Position numbers and translations under genes: made by a program. From an uncultured Bacteroidales bacterium (GTDB lineage: Bacteria; Bacteroidota; Bacteroidia; Bacteroidales; Bacteroidaceae): a stretch of DNA of 64,000 bases. The stretch spans positions 1 through 64,000 of the forward strand of contig CAMAFY010000006.1 in NCBI GenBank assembly GCA_945833885.1, in the 5' to 3' direction. Positions 49,521 to 58,792 of the stretch are shown piece after piece (the stretch's first letter is position 1; the number at the start of each line of letters is the position of its first letter). The notes below the pieces were generated by a model, which saw nothing but the letters and a program-made list of their open reading frames with translations, was not told the DNA's origin and made no database searches.

Positions 49521-50054
49521 ATGTCATCACAGCATAATTCCACATCGTCCGATACCACAACGCTCATCCGCGCTGTGATGTTGCTCATTGTTCTGGTGTC
49601 AACCGTCTGTGCCGTTGTCTATCTCAAACGTTCGTCCGATGTTCCTCTGACACCTGAGGGGCTTGCCGCCCGCGATTCTCTGCGCCGTATCGCACATCCC
49701 GATACCACCGCCGTCCCCGGCAGTATCCCCGCTGATGCCACTGAAACCCGTTCCGTTCCTTCCGATTCTGTGACGATGGACCTGCGTGTGCCTTCAGATG
49801 CCGGTTACGAGGACGGTTATTATGCCGGCATTACTGATGGGGTCGTCGGTGAAGAACGGGCATCGTACGACGAGTCGTCGCAATTCCCCGAGGCAGCGCA
49901 GCGCAGGAACTATGCCGAAGCCTACCGTCGAGGATATGCGCAGGGCTATGCCGATGGTCTCGAAGGCAAGGAGTTTGGCATGACACCCCATAGCCAGGAG
50001 GACGAGGAAATCCTTGAAGAGGAGGAAACCTATGAGCAGCAGGGAACACCTTAA
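49521..50054 (+). CDS. Membrane-anchored protein of unknown function
   Basis: 177-aa protein with one N-terminal membrane helix (about 17-34, AVMLLIVLVSTVCAVVYL), a Ser/Thr/Pro/Asp-rich linker and a C-terminal part with the GY-G-pattern YEDGYYAGITDGVVG and YRRGYAQGYADGLEGKEFG, ending in an acidic tail. The GY.xGY.DG.xG pattern occurs in Bacteroidetes proteins of unknown role. Its 3' end overlaps the start of the next gene by 23 bp. Confidence 0.75.
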   Translation: MSSQHNSTSSDTTTLIRAVMLLIVLVSTVCAVVYLKRSSDVPLTPEGLAARDSLRRIAHPDTTAVPGSIPADATETRSVPSDSVTMDLRVPSDAGYEDGYYAGITDGVVGEERASYDESSQFPEAAQRRNYAEAYRRGYAQGYADGLEGKEFGMTPHSQEDEEILEEEETYEQQGTP

Positions 50055-50391
50055 CCTCCCTTGGTTCAATGCTGTAAGAATACTTTATGGATATGCGCGA
50101 CAGAACATTGGCGTGGTGCTTGTTGTAGGATTCTGCATATTCTGTATCGTCACTTCCGTTCTTGTTCCTATGCATAGTCTCTTCTACTTTTTGTACGGAA
50201 CAGCATGGACAATTCAGGTTTTGTGCTCCGATGTTGAAAGCATTGGTGAAATATCATCACAAGAGGGTGTGTCAAAAGTTACTGACACACCCTCAAATTT
50301 TTCTCATAATTGGCGACCTTATCCCAAGTTTGACAGTCGAAAGGCTGTATTGATTGCTGCTCAGCCCGTTTTTCCCAATAAAGGCAGTTAG
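50032..50391 (+). pseudogene. Small membrane protein, apparently truncated at the island edge
   Basis: 119-aa frame starting MSSREHLNLPWFNAVRILYG. Residues up to about 70 look genuine: a helix (GVVLVVGFCIFCIVTSVLV) and a second hydrophobic stretch (LFYFLYGTAWTIQVL). From about 50254 the frame runs into a hairpin (50263-50294) and AT-rich island sequence, giving an unlikely tail. I infer that the original 3' end was replaced when the island arrived. The start overlaps the upstream gene. Confidence 0.55.
50263..50302 (+). terminator. Strong hairpin with T-tract at the island edge
   Basis: GAGGGTGTGTCA (50263-50274) pairs perfectly with TGACACACCCTC (50283-50294), 8-nt loop, followed by AAATTTTT. 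It works as an intrinsic terminator on the plus strand. Similar GAGGGTGTGTCA sequences are, from memory, frequent ends of insertion elements in Bacteroidales, so it may be an IS-end relic. Confidence 0.75.
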
Positions 50392-50480
50392 ATTATCAAA
50401 TGAAATTGTGGTCTCATTTGAAAAACTGCGAAAGTTTTATTTGCTAATTGATTTATTTTCAAACTCTAAATTGTTTCAAT

Positions 50481-52919
50481 TTACACTCTATCAACAATAT
50501 TCTCCAAGTTCTTCAACTTGACCAGCATGAATGCCATACGTTCGTTTCCCCAATACTTATTAGGGATGTCTTTGACATCGAATAGTAACTTTTGCAATTC
50601 CGCATCAGTATCACTTGGTTTCTTTATTCGAATCATGAAGTAAGCTGAATGGTTTGGAGATTCAGGATAGCCTTCTTTTCCCAACTTTTCCTTTGTCCAA
50701 ACATCATGTTTCGTGCGGACAATTTTACAGAGATTGCCTACATACTTCTCTCCCTTGACATATAGGAGTAGATATTTCGCCTGATTCCATGGAGAGTCGG
50801 CAATTTTATCCAATGGTATGTTGTACCAAAGATTGTCATATGTCCATTGACGTTTCTTTTCACTACCAGCAACAGCCACCATCACCAAATCATCAGACAG
50901 CATGCCTGCCTTTTCCTCCTCGGTGACATAGGCCAATGTGCGTTGTGGCTTGGCTTTCGCCACATGGGTATCTACTGCCGTATACTTCATCAAGATATCA
51001 TTCAAATGTTCTCTCAACAAGGAATCGCTATTGGGTAGCAGAGGGAAAGCACCAATGTTTACGCTATCCACACTCGCGCTGTAATAACGCTTCTTGATGT
51101 ATTCGTCGCTGCCACGACCGGGAAAAAGAATGTAGCCACCGATTATTTCCTTTGAACGGTACGGCTCATGTTCCTTGCTATAGTAAATGGCATCACGGTA
51201 ACGGTGCATTTGGTTGATAGCTTCTGTTGGCGGATAGTCACCGCCAGGCATGTTGGCGTTTTCGACAAAGTCTTGTTCCTCAAAATCCTTGTCAAGTTTC
51301 TTGTCGTTGATGACACGATACTTTGCATCATACAAGTATGTCAAGACCACTTCTCCTGATGCCTTACGAATATTAAGAACAATGTCTGGACGCTGCTCTG
51401 TTGTTGCTGTATTTATGCCCATACCATATTCGTCCTTGCCACTTGTGCGGTTGAACGTATGCTGGTAGTGAAGAGTTACCACGTCCCCTTCATGTGCAGC
51501 AAGTCGTTCCTTGCGTTCATCCGTATCACTCTCCTCTGCCTTCGGGTAATGGTATTCTACAATATGTTCCAGGGAGGAATTGGTAAAGGGGTTGAGCAGA
51601 GTTCCTTTGGGTTCTGTTATCAATTGCTCGTGTGACGGCTTGTTATGGTCAATGCCCATGGCGTCGGCCACCAGTTTCTTCATCTTGATGAAGCACCACA
51701 GCTCGTAGATTTCCCATATCTGCAAAGTGCCGATGTTCGCAGCTCCATTATAGAGGTCAATACCTCTTTTCAGTTTCAACCAGTCTTTGTATATCTGTTG
51801 ATACCCCAATCGGCTTTGCAGCACAAGGCTTTCTTGTTTCATTCCGTCGAAGCGTCCCACAATCTTGAAGAATGGGTGTTTCGACAATCTTCTCAGAGAA
51901 TCCTGATAGCCTATCCACATCTGCCGATGGCGTTCAGAAAGCTCCTGCGAAGAACTGAGCACGGTGGCTATTATCGAGGAAAGCCTTCGTCCGATGCTCT
52001 GAAGGGTATATTTCACGAAACGGTTCTCCATCGTGTCGTGTGTAGAGCGAATCTCATTATAGCCGAAGTAATACTCCTCCAGCTTTCCTTCCTTCTCCAC
52101 TTCTCCATAGCGTTCTTCCATAGCAGGAGTCCAGAACTTAATCTGCTCCGCTTTTCTTGATGTGCGGAAGTTCACAATCTGTGAATGAGGATTCTGTATC
52201 ACACGCTTTACGTTCTTCACGTAATCATCCACAACGCTTTGGAATGCCGCCATCCATGTGGCATCGGTGTTGATCCGTCCTCGACTGAATTGTTGAAGCG
52301 TGATGCTCAGATAGCGATAGATGACATTCTCGTATTCCTCGTTAACCTCTCGCAGGAGTGACTTGTAATCGTTCTTTGTATCAAGTTTCGGCGATACTAC
52401 GTCAAACGTCACATAACTGTCCTTGCGGATTCCATTCTTCTGATAGGTGAAATCGAGCTTGAACACTCCAGGCTCGTTCAGGAAATCCAACTCTCCCGTA
52501 AGTGATTTTTCCTCCCGTCCATTCTGTTCCTCATCCAAAAAGAAGCTATCCTCAACATCTTTGCGCACATGGCGTATTTCCGGTACAGAGTCTTTATCTA
52601 CGCCATGGAAGAGCAAACGAACCTGATATTTGCACGTTTCATAGATGACTGGCCACAGCCCTTCCCACGCCTTGCCACCTTCGAGTCTTGTATCCTCATC
52701 ATCGTCCGTTTTCTTTCCTGTTATTGGACTATATAGGCAAAGCCTGCATTCATCTTTCGAGGTATAACGACAATATGCCTCTGGCGCATCAATACTGGGA
52801 TTGTCTCTCCTTGTATAATTGATGCGTCCCTTGAAGCGTTCCCAAGAATAGCAGATGTCCTGTGTGCGGACAATCACCTCGTAGTCGGGATGTATGAATC
52901 TTAAAACCTCTGTCTGCAT
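50481..52919 (-). CDS. DUF2357 / PD-(D/E)XK nuclease, McrC-like subunit of an LlaJI-type R-M system
   Basis: 812-aa protein. The large N-terminal part matches the DUF2357 style of McrC-related proteins. Residues about 510-535 hold a PD-(D/E)XK nuclease core: RPDIVLNIRKASGEV, then YLYDAKYRV (Asp...Asp-x-Lys). It lies 17 nt after the McrB-like gene. In LlaJI-type systems R1 (McrB-like) and R2 (this type) together form the restriction enzyme; R2 is thought to supply the DNA cleavage. Codon use is AT-richer than the chromosomal neighbours, consistent with transfer. Confidence 0.85.
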   Translation of the reverse strand: MQTEVLRFIHPDYEVIVRTQDICYSWERFKGRINYTRRDNPSIDAPEAYCRYTSKDECRLCLYSPITGKKTDDDEDTRLEGGKAWEGLWPVIYETCKYQVRLLFHGVDKDSVPEIRHVRKDVEDSFFLDEEQNGREEKSLTGELDFLNEPGVFKLDFTYQKNGIRKDSYVTFDVVSPKLDTKNDYKSLLREVNEEYENVIYRYLSITLQQFSRGRINTDATWMAAFQSVVDDYVKNVKRVIQNPHSQIVNFRTSRKAEQIKFWTPAMEERYGEVEKEGKLEEYYFGYNEIRSTHDTMENRFVKYTLQSIGRRLSSIIATVLSSSQELSERHRQMWIGYQDSLRRLSKHPFFKIVGRFDGMKQESLVLQSRLGYQQIYKDWLKLKRGIDLYNGAANIGTLQIWEIYELWCFIKMKKLVADAMGIDHNKPSHEQLITEPKGTLLNPFTNSSLEHIVEYHYPKAEESDTDERKERLAAHEGDVVTLHYQHTFNRTSGKDEYGMGINTATTEQRPDIVLNIRKASGEVVLTYLYDAKYRVINDKKLDKDFEEQDFVENANMPGGDYPPTEAINQMHRYRDAIYYSKEHEPYRSKEIIGGYILFPGRGSDEYIKKRYYSASVDSVNIGAFPLLPNSDSLLREHLNDILMKYTAVDTHVAKAKPQRTLAYVTEEEKAGMLSDDLVMVAVAGSEKKRQWTYDNLWYNIPLDKIADSPWNQAKYLLLYVKGEKYVGNLCKIVRTKHDVWTKEKLGKEGYPESPNHSAYFMIRIKKPSDTDAELQKLLFDVKDIPNKYWGNERMAFMLVKLKNLENIVDRV

Positions 52920-52936
52920 AAGCCTATTCTATACGA

Positions 52937-54892
52937 TTATGGCCAGAAACGAGTGAACTCCTGATTGTCCAGTCGGTCAATCATTTCCTGTATCTTCTCC
53001 TTTGCCGTTTGTTGGTGCTCTTTGACAACGTCTGTCTTTTCTTCTGTGTCGTCATTCTCTGATTCTGCATCAGCCGATGATTCTTTGATGTCTGGTGCAA
53101 TAGCCATCAACCATTCCAATCGGTTATCATACGCCACGCCAACTTTTGCCTTGTACTCTCTTGACAAAGCAAACATTTCTGCATCGCCTTCAATACGCGG
53201 CAAAATCTTCATCAGCATGATGTTGTTGACGGATTGGGCGATGGCTTCGGTCAAGTCCTTGCCCTCGTCGAGCATCACACCCACCATAATGGTCAGTTCG
53301 TTCAGCACACGGTAGCTCACCTCAAAAGGAGTTCCTTTCAACGCCTTGTTAATTTCCTCCAACTGTGCAGGAAGTTTTTCTATCAACTCTTCTGCAACAT
53401 CTGGATGTGCCTCCAGCACCTCGTCAGCAGTCACATATCGACGAGCGAACGCATTCTGCCATTTCTCTTGCTCTGCCTCAGGCAGGTACTCCAGGTTCTT
53501 GCTTCCACCGAACATATTTCGCAGGTTACCGCCATTCATTTCGATGGTCATGGCTCGGTCAATCACTTTACGGGAGAATTGATGCGTTGTGTCATCCATA
53601 TTGACCGTACCGATGATTACCACATTGTCGGGAAGAGTTAGGCCTTCAGTGGTTAAATCTGTACGCCCTCCCACCTCTTCATCTATATCGTTTTCTGTAT
53701 CAATGCCAAAGAGTTTAAGGTAGATATCTCTATCTGTCAGATTACTGCAGAAAGGCTCTCCCGTTTGAGCATTCTTTGTGTGGGGCATTTCTGATAACTC
53801 ACGGAAATACTGTGCATCGATTATTGGTTCTGTCTTGACCTTAGTCATATCCACCACTCCTGTTTCCTTATCTTTCGGATGCTTGCGAGTTTCCAATATG
53901 CTCAGAAGCTCTGCAAAGTACTGTTCCACTGGCGCAAGATTCATTTCATCGAGACAAACAAAGAATGGCACCTTAGGGAACATCTTAGCCTTCACCAAGA
54001 ATTTGACAAACTTCGTAAACTGATAACCAGGTTTACTACCGAGACGACTATAGTAGCCCAACAATTCGGTTGAGTCATGCCAATTCGGTTTCACCTCTAT
54101 CATGCAGTAGTTACCAGGTGTAGTACCTGCCTTGTCTTGCAAATACTTTGGGCATGACTTAAAGGCGAACTCACGAACTATGCGGCTCTTGCCTGTACCA
54201 GAAATTCCTGCGAGAAGCAAGAATGGCTTTGACTTGATAGCTGTGACAAAATGTTTGTACAAAAATTGTTGGGGCGAGTATGAGACGAATGCTTCATCAA
54301 CTTCTTCATATTGACTTTCTTTCCCATCATCTTTGTACTCAAATGTGTTTGTGACCCACACGTCAAAGACTCCATTGTCTGCTTTTTTAATGTGAAGGTC
54401 AGAATAACCTCCTGCAAGATAATTACGAATTGTAAACTTTGTAGTCTTATGTTCTCCTTTATTATTTATGTAGGAAACTTCCTCCAAGAGACCATTGAAA
54501 TAGAAACGATTATCTATTTCACCATTCTTTTTCTTTACATCTTTTCTTGGATTCCAAGTCTGGGTGCGAGATTCCACTTTAATCCCATCTATGGTAAAGA
54601 ATGCATCCAATAAAGCCAATTGGTCGAAAACGAATGCCGAAGAGAAAGGCTCTGTTCTATGAATGGCAGAATTGTCATACTTGCGAGGCAGAATAGAGGC
54701 TATGAACAAAATGGCCTTTTGGAGGTTTTCTTTGTTATACCTTACCGTGATTTGTTCTCCTGCATCGCGGAATAACTCATAATGTTCATTGTCAAGAAAC
54801 AAGTCTGTATTCTTGGCGTCACCTGCATTTGGAGTGCGATAGCTCGCATTGGTGTCATTGATATGTTTTGCAATTTCATCCATATTATTCAT
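52937..54892 (-). CDS. McrB-like AAA+ motor, R1-type subunit of an LlaJI-type R-M system
   Basis: 651-aa protein. Residues 1 to about 215 are an N-terminal domain of unknown fold, perhaps DNA recognition. The AAA+ domain has Walker A GISGTGKS (about 229-236), Walker B FFVCLDEMNLAP (about 309-320) and the McrB-type sensor VIIGTVNMDDTTHQFSRKVI (about 423). An acidic Glu/Asp-rich tail follows (DAESENDDTEEKTD). McrB-family motors use GTP or ATP to drive DNA translocation with their nuclease partner. The start overlaps the end of the methyltransferase gene by 8 bp. Confidence 0.88.
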   Translation of the reverse strand: MNNMDEIAKHINDTNASYRTPNAGDAKNTDLFLDNEHYELFRDAGEQITVRYNKENLQKAILFIASILPRKYDNSAIHRTEPFSSAFVFDQLALLDAFFTIDGIKVESRTQTWNPRKDVKKKNGEIDNRFYFNGLLEEVSYINNKGEHKTTKFTIRNYLAGGYSDLHIKKADNGVFDVWVTNTFEYKDDGKESQYEEVDEAFVSYSPQQFLYKHFVTAIKSKPFLLLAGISGTGKSRIVREFAFKSCPKYLQDKAGTTPGNYCMIEVKPNWHDSTELLGYYSRLGSKPGYQFTKFVKFLVKAKMFPKVPFFVCLDEMNLAPVEQYFAELLSILETRKHPKDKETGVVDMTKVKTEPIIDAQYFRELSEMPHTKNAQTGEPFCSNLTDRDIYLKLFGIDTENDIDEEVGGRTDLTTEGLTLPDNVVIIGTVNMDDTTHQFSRKVIDRAMTIEMNGGNLRNMFGGSKNLEYLPEAEQEKWQNAFARRYVTADEVLEAHPDVAEELIEKLPAQLEEINKALKGTPFEVSYRVLNELTIMVGVMLDEGKDLTEAIAQSVNNIMLMKILPRIEGDAEMFALSREYKAKVGVAYDNRLEWLMAIAPDIKESSADAESENDDTEEKTDVVKEHQQTAKEKIQEMIDRLDNQEFTRFWP

Positions 54893-55958
54893 GTATTATA
54901 TGGTTTACGATAAGATAATAGAGAACTGCATATATTGTATTTACACTTACTGCATTACCAGCTTGTTTGTAAAGAGAACCATTTGCCACTCCTGCATTTT
55001 GACCATTAGTGGCAAACTCTGGAGGAAACCCTTGAAGCATAAATGCTTCTTGTGGAGTCAATTTTCTAATGTCGAGTTTTGCTAATTGCTCTTTCGTATA
55101 ATCTTCAACATGATTTATTGCTCCATGAGATTCTATAAAGTCTTGACTATAGTAATTGTCTTGACATGCCCTATGCATTTTGTGCATAGAAGCAGTAAGT
55201 GTCCTTGCTATCAATTGGTTTATATCCGAACGCGACTTAAAATTAGCTGATCCATCAGCCAAAATCGTAGGTTTCAATCGCTCCGACAAAAAGTATCTTG
55301 CATCGACATGTTCCTCCAACAAATCCAGAGTGGTATTATAATTCTGTACTCCAAGTTGCTGATAATGTTCATCAAAAAGAGCCTTTACATTACCTGGTGT
55401 ATATTGTGCCACAAAATCGTCAGGAATATTTTCTGTGGTGGCAAAGATTAGAACTCTGCTTCGTTTCTGAGGAAGATGAAAATCAACGGTATTGAAAATG
55501 TTCGGAAAGACATGATACCCTAAGCGTTCAAGTTCCTGTTGAATGCGTGCATAAGTGTTCCCATTATCATGTCTAGTTAGGTTTTTTACATTTTCCAGTA
55601 AGACATATCGAGGATGTTTGACTTGCAAGATGTCCATTATCCTAAAGAACATTTGACCACGGTCTTCGTTGAAGCCTGCTTGACCACCCATTACGCTGAA
55701 GGTTTGACAAGGGAAGCCTCCTGTCAATAAATCAAAATTTGGTAACCCTTCTATGTTGTCGGGATTGGCTGTAAAGGCAACTATATCTCCCATATCTACT
55801 TCGCCCTCTACATTGTAGTTTGATTGATATGTGAGTTTGGCTTTTGAGTCTATTTCTGAATATCCGATACACTCAAAAGGCATTATTCCGTCTTGCGTAA
55901 GAAGATCTAATGCGCGACGAAATCCACCAATACCAGAGAATAACTCTAAGTGTCTCAT
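54885..55958 (-). CDS. DNA cytosine-C5 methyltransferase M1
   Basis: 357-aa m5C methyltransferase. Motif I LELFSGIGGFRRAL, motif IV with catalytic Cys84 (GGFPCQTFS), motif VI (LLENVKNL), motif VIII (QKRSRVLIFA) and motifs IX-X (TPQEAFMLQGFP, QAGNAVSV) are all present. The target recognition domain lies between about 185 and 290. It directly follows the second methyltransferase (1 nt gap). Two different m5C enzymes suggest an asymmetric target, each modifying one strand. Confidence 0.95.
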   Translation of the reverse strand: MRHLELFSGIGGFRRALDLLTQDGIMPFECIGYSEIDSKAKLTYQSNYNVEGEVDMGDIVAFTANPDNIEGLPNFDLLTGGFPCQTFSVMGGQAGFNEDRGQMFFRIMDILQVKHPRYVLLENVKNLTRHDNGNTYARIQQELERLGYHVFPNIFNTVDFHLPQKRSRVLIFATTENIPDDFVAQYTPGNVKALFDEHYQQLGVQNYNTTLDLLEEHVDARYFLSERLKPTILADGSANFKSRSDINQLIARTLTASMHKMHRACQDNYYSQDFIESHGAINHVEDYTKEQLAKLDIRKLTPQEAFMLQGFPPEFATNGQNAGVANGSLYKQAGNAVSVNTIYAVLYYLIVNHIIHE

Positions 55959-55959
55959 G

Positions 55960-57093
55960 TTACCTTATAAATTTCATTATGCCATCACCTATAGCTTTGG
56001 CGAGTTTTACAGGGACTGCATTGCCGACTTGGGCATACCACATGTTTTGAGCACCAGTTATAACATAATCATCAGGAAATGTCTGGATTCTGGCAGCTTC
56101 TCGAGGACTCAACCCTCTTGATTCCCAAGGATGAATATACATATTACAATCAAACTTCATGTGTGAGGTAATTGTTTTACATATCTGTGTTTCATCCAAT
56201 TTGAAATATTTGTCCTTGAATATGCCATTACGACTTTTATAAGGCATAATATCTGCAATTGATGGATGAAGGGAATTCGCACCTTGTGGTAATCTTCGAT
56301 AAATCTCTATGTCGCGAGGATTATTGTAACGATTCTTGTGATTATAAAGTTTCGTTAGCTTTTTGTCACCATTTATAAAATGATAAAAATCAGTTTCTGG
56401 ATATGTAAAATCACATATTGTAAAACCAGATTCTGCATTCTCGATATCTTTTGCCCCTTTTTCTTTTCTTGCTTCAAGGTGTGGAAGGCCTTCTAGTGCA
56501 TCTTTTAAAACGAATGGTTTTCTCTTGTTTTCAAATATTGCTTCGAAAATATCTGACGGCTCTATCCCAAGTCGATTACCAATCATAATGAACCGTTCTC
56601 TGTTCTGAGGCACACCAAAATCTTGTGCACGCAACAGACGATAGTCAAACAGATATTCTTCTCCAAGGAAATCCTTGAAGTTCTGTTTAATCTCGTCTAT
56701 CTTATTTGACATGCCCTTGACATTCTCCATGACAAAGAACATTGGACGCACTTTGCTAAGGAATGTCAAGTACGCCTTGTACAGTTGATTTCTTGGATCA
56801 TCAAGAATTCTTTGTCTATTTGCCATTGAGAAGCCTTGACAAGGAGGTCCTCCACAAACTAATGTTATATCGGAGAGATACTCATTGTATTCATCTAAAT
56901 GCATATTCAGTTCGTTAATATCTCCAACATAATAATGTTCATCACTTAGTTGGTGATTGGCTTTATATGTATTACAAAATGTCTCGACTATTTCGTTTAC
57001 GAACCACGGCGTAAACCCAGCCTGTTCCATTCCTAGACTAAGTCCACCACAACCTGCAAACAGGTCAACCATTTTGTATAGTTTTTTCGGCAT
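55960..57093 (-). CDS. DNA cytosine-C5 methyltransferase M2
   Basis: 377-aa m5C methyltransferase distinct from M1. Motif I VDLFAGCGGLSLGMEQAG, motif IV with catalytic Cys85 (CGGPPCQGFS), motif VI (FVMENVKGM), motif VIII (QNRERFIMIG), and IX-X (LSPREAARIQTFPDDYV, QVGNAVPV). Its sequence differs throughout from M1, so this is not a recent duplication. It is the first of the four tightly packed R-M genes. Confidence 0.95.
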   Translation of the reverse strand: MPKKLYKMVDLFAGCGGLSLGMEQAGFTPWFVNEIVETFCNTYKANHQLSDEHYYVGDINELNMHLDEYNEYLSDITLVCGGPPCQGFSMANRQRILDDPRNQLYKAYLTFLSKVRPMFFVMENVKGMSNKIDEIKQNFKDFLGEEYLFDYRLLRAQDFGVPQNRERFIMIGNRLGIEPSDIFEAIFENKRKPFVLKDALEGLPHLEARKEKGAKDIENAESGFTICDFTYPETDFYHFINGDKKLTKLYNHKNRYNNPRDIEIYRRLPQGANSLHPSIADIMPYKSRNGIFKDKYFKLDETQICKTITSHMKFDCNMYIHPWESRGLSPREAARIQTFPDDYVITGAQNMWYAQVGNAVPVKLAKAIGDGIMKFIR

Positions 57094-57184
57094 ATTATCT
57101 CTTATGCTTTATTTGATTCAACTTCTTTAATGCCAGGATTTGCTCCTTCCACTTTATTTGTTTAAATCTTACCTACCTTGTTCA

Positions 57185-57523
57185 TCAAACTTTTTGTCTC
57201 CCGCAATTCCTTTTGCAAGAGGCGTACGTGTTCTGCCAATTGTTCTTGGCTTGGGACATTATGACATGATTAACAGCAAACAGCATTTCTCCACCACATT
57301 GGTGGAGTTTTGAAGTCATCAATTCTGCACCAACTTGGTGCATTTTCTCTGCGCCAATTACTGAAACAAGTTGTTTCAGTTTTTCTATATTCTTGGCACT
57401 GAATAGATGGCGATGCTTAGTGCCTGCTATCCAATCCGCGCAGTCCGCATCGATGTGAATGTCATGCGACTTCACGATATATGGCTCAGCCTGTGGCTGT
57501 ATGTTTCTATTTTTCTGTGTCAT
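57185..57523 (-). pseudogene. Probable remnant of a DUF1016 (YhcG-type PDDEXK) gene
   Basis: 112-aa frame. The N-terminus (AEPYIVKSHDIHIDADCADW) resembles the start of DUF1016 proteins, which usually continue ADWIADIKRRY; here the middle is missing. In the last 90 nt another frame (57246-57185) reads EQLAEHVRLLQKELRETK, which looks more like real protein, suggesting a frameshift. Its ATG overlaps the stop of the upstream gene (ATGA). I treat it as a decayed accessory gene. Confidence 0.45.
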
Positions 57524-58125
57524 TGCTCAAATGGTTCTTTTTGTTTCACTTCCCAATGCCCTGTCTTATTGCTACCTACATACTTTATGAAATTCAAATC
57601 ACGAAGAACGTAGAGGTCTCGTTTGATAGTCTTCTCGGAAACATTAAACATTGTTGCAAGACCTGAAACGTTTATCGGGACATTTGTCGGGACATTTGTC
57701 GGGACATTTACCGTGCTACTTTTTATTATCTCGTAAATTTTTCGCTGTCTTTCAGTAAGTTGCGATAATTTTACCATGTTATTTACAGGGACATTTACCG
57801 TGTCATTATCTTGGTCGGTGCTTGGTCGGTCAAACTCCTTCTCAGTTGTCCATTCTGCCATCAAAGTTGCCTTCAAAATGAAGGCATCGGCATGGAATGA
57901 TGGAATGGCGCAACCCTTAGTTTCCAGTTCACTACAGATTCTGTCGATACCTTCGCCAAACTCTTTCACGTATTTGTATGCCTTTAGATATTGGGCTATC
58001 TTGGGATTACGAGAGAAATGGGTGTGACGGATGTTGTCTGGTCGCACCAGTCCAGGAAGATTACCAGGAGTCTCGAAGACAATACGGTCATCAAACATCT
58101 TTATCTGTATCTCTTCTATTGTCAT
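57520..58125 (-). CDS. Truncated RecG-C-like/HATPase_c_4 protein with C-terminal HTH
   Basis: 201-aa protein. The N-terminus (EIQIKMFDDRIVFETPGNLP) begins inside the GHKL-type ATPase domain usually found after an AlbA_2 domain in proteins annotated as RecG-like transcriptional regulators; the AlbA_2 part and the first half of the ATPase are missing. A linker of 12-bp repeats encodes NVPTNVPTNVPINV. The C-terminal winged helix (GLATMFNVSEKTIKRDLYVL) is intact. It may be a remnant or a shortened regulator. It begins 9 nt after the XRE gene. Confidence 0.65.
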   Translation of the reverse strand: MTIEEIQIKMFDDRIVFETPGNLPGLVRPDNIRHTHFSRNPKIAQYLKAYKYVKEFGEGIDRICSELETKGCAIPSFHADAFILKATLMAEWTTEKEFDRPSTDQDNDTVNVPVNNMVKLSQLTERQRKIYEIIKSSTVNVPTNVPTNVPINVSGLATMFNVSEKTIKRDLYVLRDLNFIKYVGSNKTGHWEVKQKEPFEQ

Positions 58126-58134
58126 CGTTTAGGC

Positions 58135-58350
58135 TTATTTCTCTTGACTAAACTCTTCTTGTCTAACCAACTCCTGTACTGGTACCTCTAGAGCATTAGC
58201 GATAGCGATAAGTGCCTCAAGGCTTGGTTGCGTGGTATTGGTCACCCACTTGGAAACAGTAGCAGGATCCTTACCGAGTTTGTCAGACAGCCATTTGTTG
58301 TTCAAATCGCGTTCAGCAAGAACAACTCTTATACGATTTAACTTTGCCAT
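58135..58350 (-). CDS. XRE-family HTH regulator (possible R-M controller)
   Basis: 71-aa Cro/CI-type DNA-binding protein consisting of one HTH domain (LNNKWLSDKLGKDPATVSKW, then ANALEVPVQELV). As the first gene of the minus-strand block leading to the methyltransferases and restriction genes, it could time their expression like a C protein, but no C-box was identified. Promoter at 58374-58381; the leader is about 17 nt. Confidence 0.85.
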   Translation of the reverse strand: MAKLNRIRVVLAERDLNNKWLSDKLGKDPATVSKWVTNTTQPSLEALIAIANALEVPVQELVRQEEFSQEK

Positions 58351-58373
58351 AATGGATTCCTCTTATTTGAGGG

Positions 58374-58381
58374 CAAAGATA
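58374..58381 (-). promoter_or_regulatory. -7 element upstream of the XRE/R-M operon
   Basis: Minus strand TATCTTTG fits TAnnTTTG. The upstream AT-rich stretch has no perfect -33 TTTG at 19-21 nt. Confidence 0.55.
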
Positions 58382-58655
58382 CAAATAAATAATTGTTAAA
58401 ATGTGAAACAATCAAAAAGCTGGAATATTTCAGCTAAAATTTGATTAAAAAACCAATCTTTTGATGTCAATATGACAAATACACACATACTATAATATAG
58501 TATGTAATAGGCATGCGGTTCGGAAAGCTGTATGGTAACTGATTCGGGATCAACCGTAGAAAGTACGGTAACATCCACGCAATAGTAACAAACGAAAAAA
58601 CGGCTTATTAAAATTATAAATTCACATTATGAGTCGCACCTTTTCCGGAAAACAA

Positions 58656-58749
58656 AAACATCGGACTTCTTTGAGGCAAACATCCGTACTTTCGATGCAA
58701 AACATCCGTACTTTTGCTCAAAGAAGTCCGATGTTTTGCAACTTCCGGA
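58656..58749. repeat. 22-bp array forming a long hairpin
   Basis: Units at 58662-58683, 58684-58705, 58706-58727 and 58728-58749 begin CGGACTTCTT, CCGTACTTTC, CCGTACTTTT and CCGATGTTTT. The array is also palindromic: 58656-58675 (AAACATCGGACTTCTTTGAG) is perfectly complementary to 58717-58736, with a 41-nt loop. Confidence 0.9.
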
Positions 58750-58792
58750 CACCATTGTTCTGCATCTTCCCGACCGCTATCCCTCTCCCTCC

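Noticed and set aside
52937..54892. McrB-like gene as part of a type IV (methyl-directed) system
   Set aside because: The two adjacent methyltransferases in the same packed gene group fit an LlaJI-type modification-protected system better.
57661..57712. 12-bp direct repeats as a possible CRISPR
   Set aside because: They are in-frame repeats encoding NVPT in the HATPase_c_4-like protein, with no spacers.
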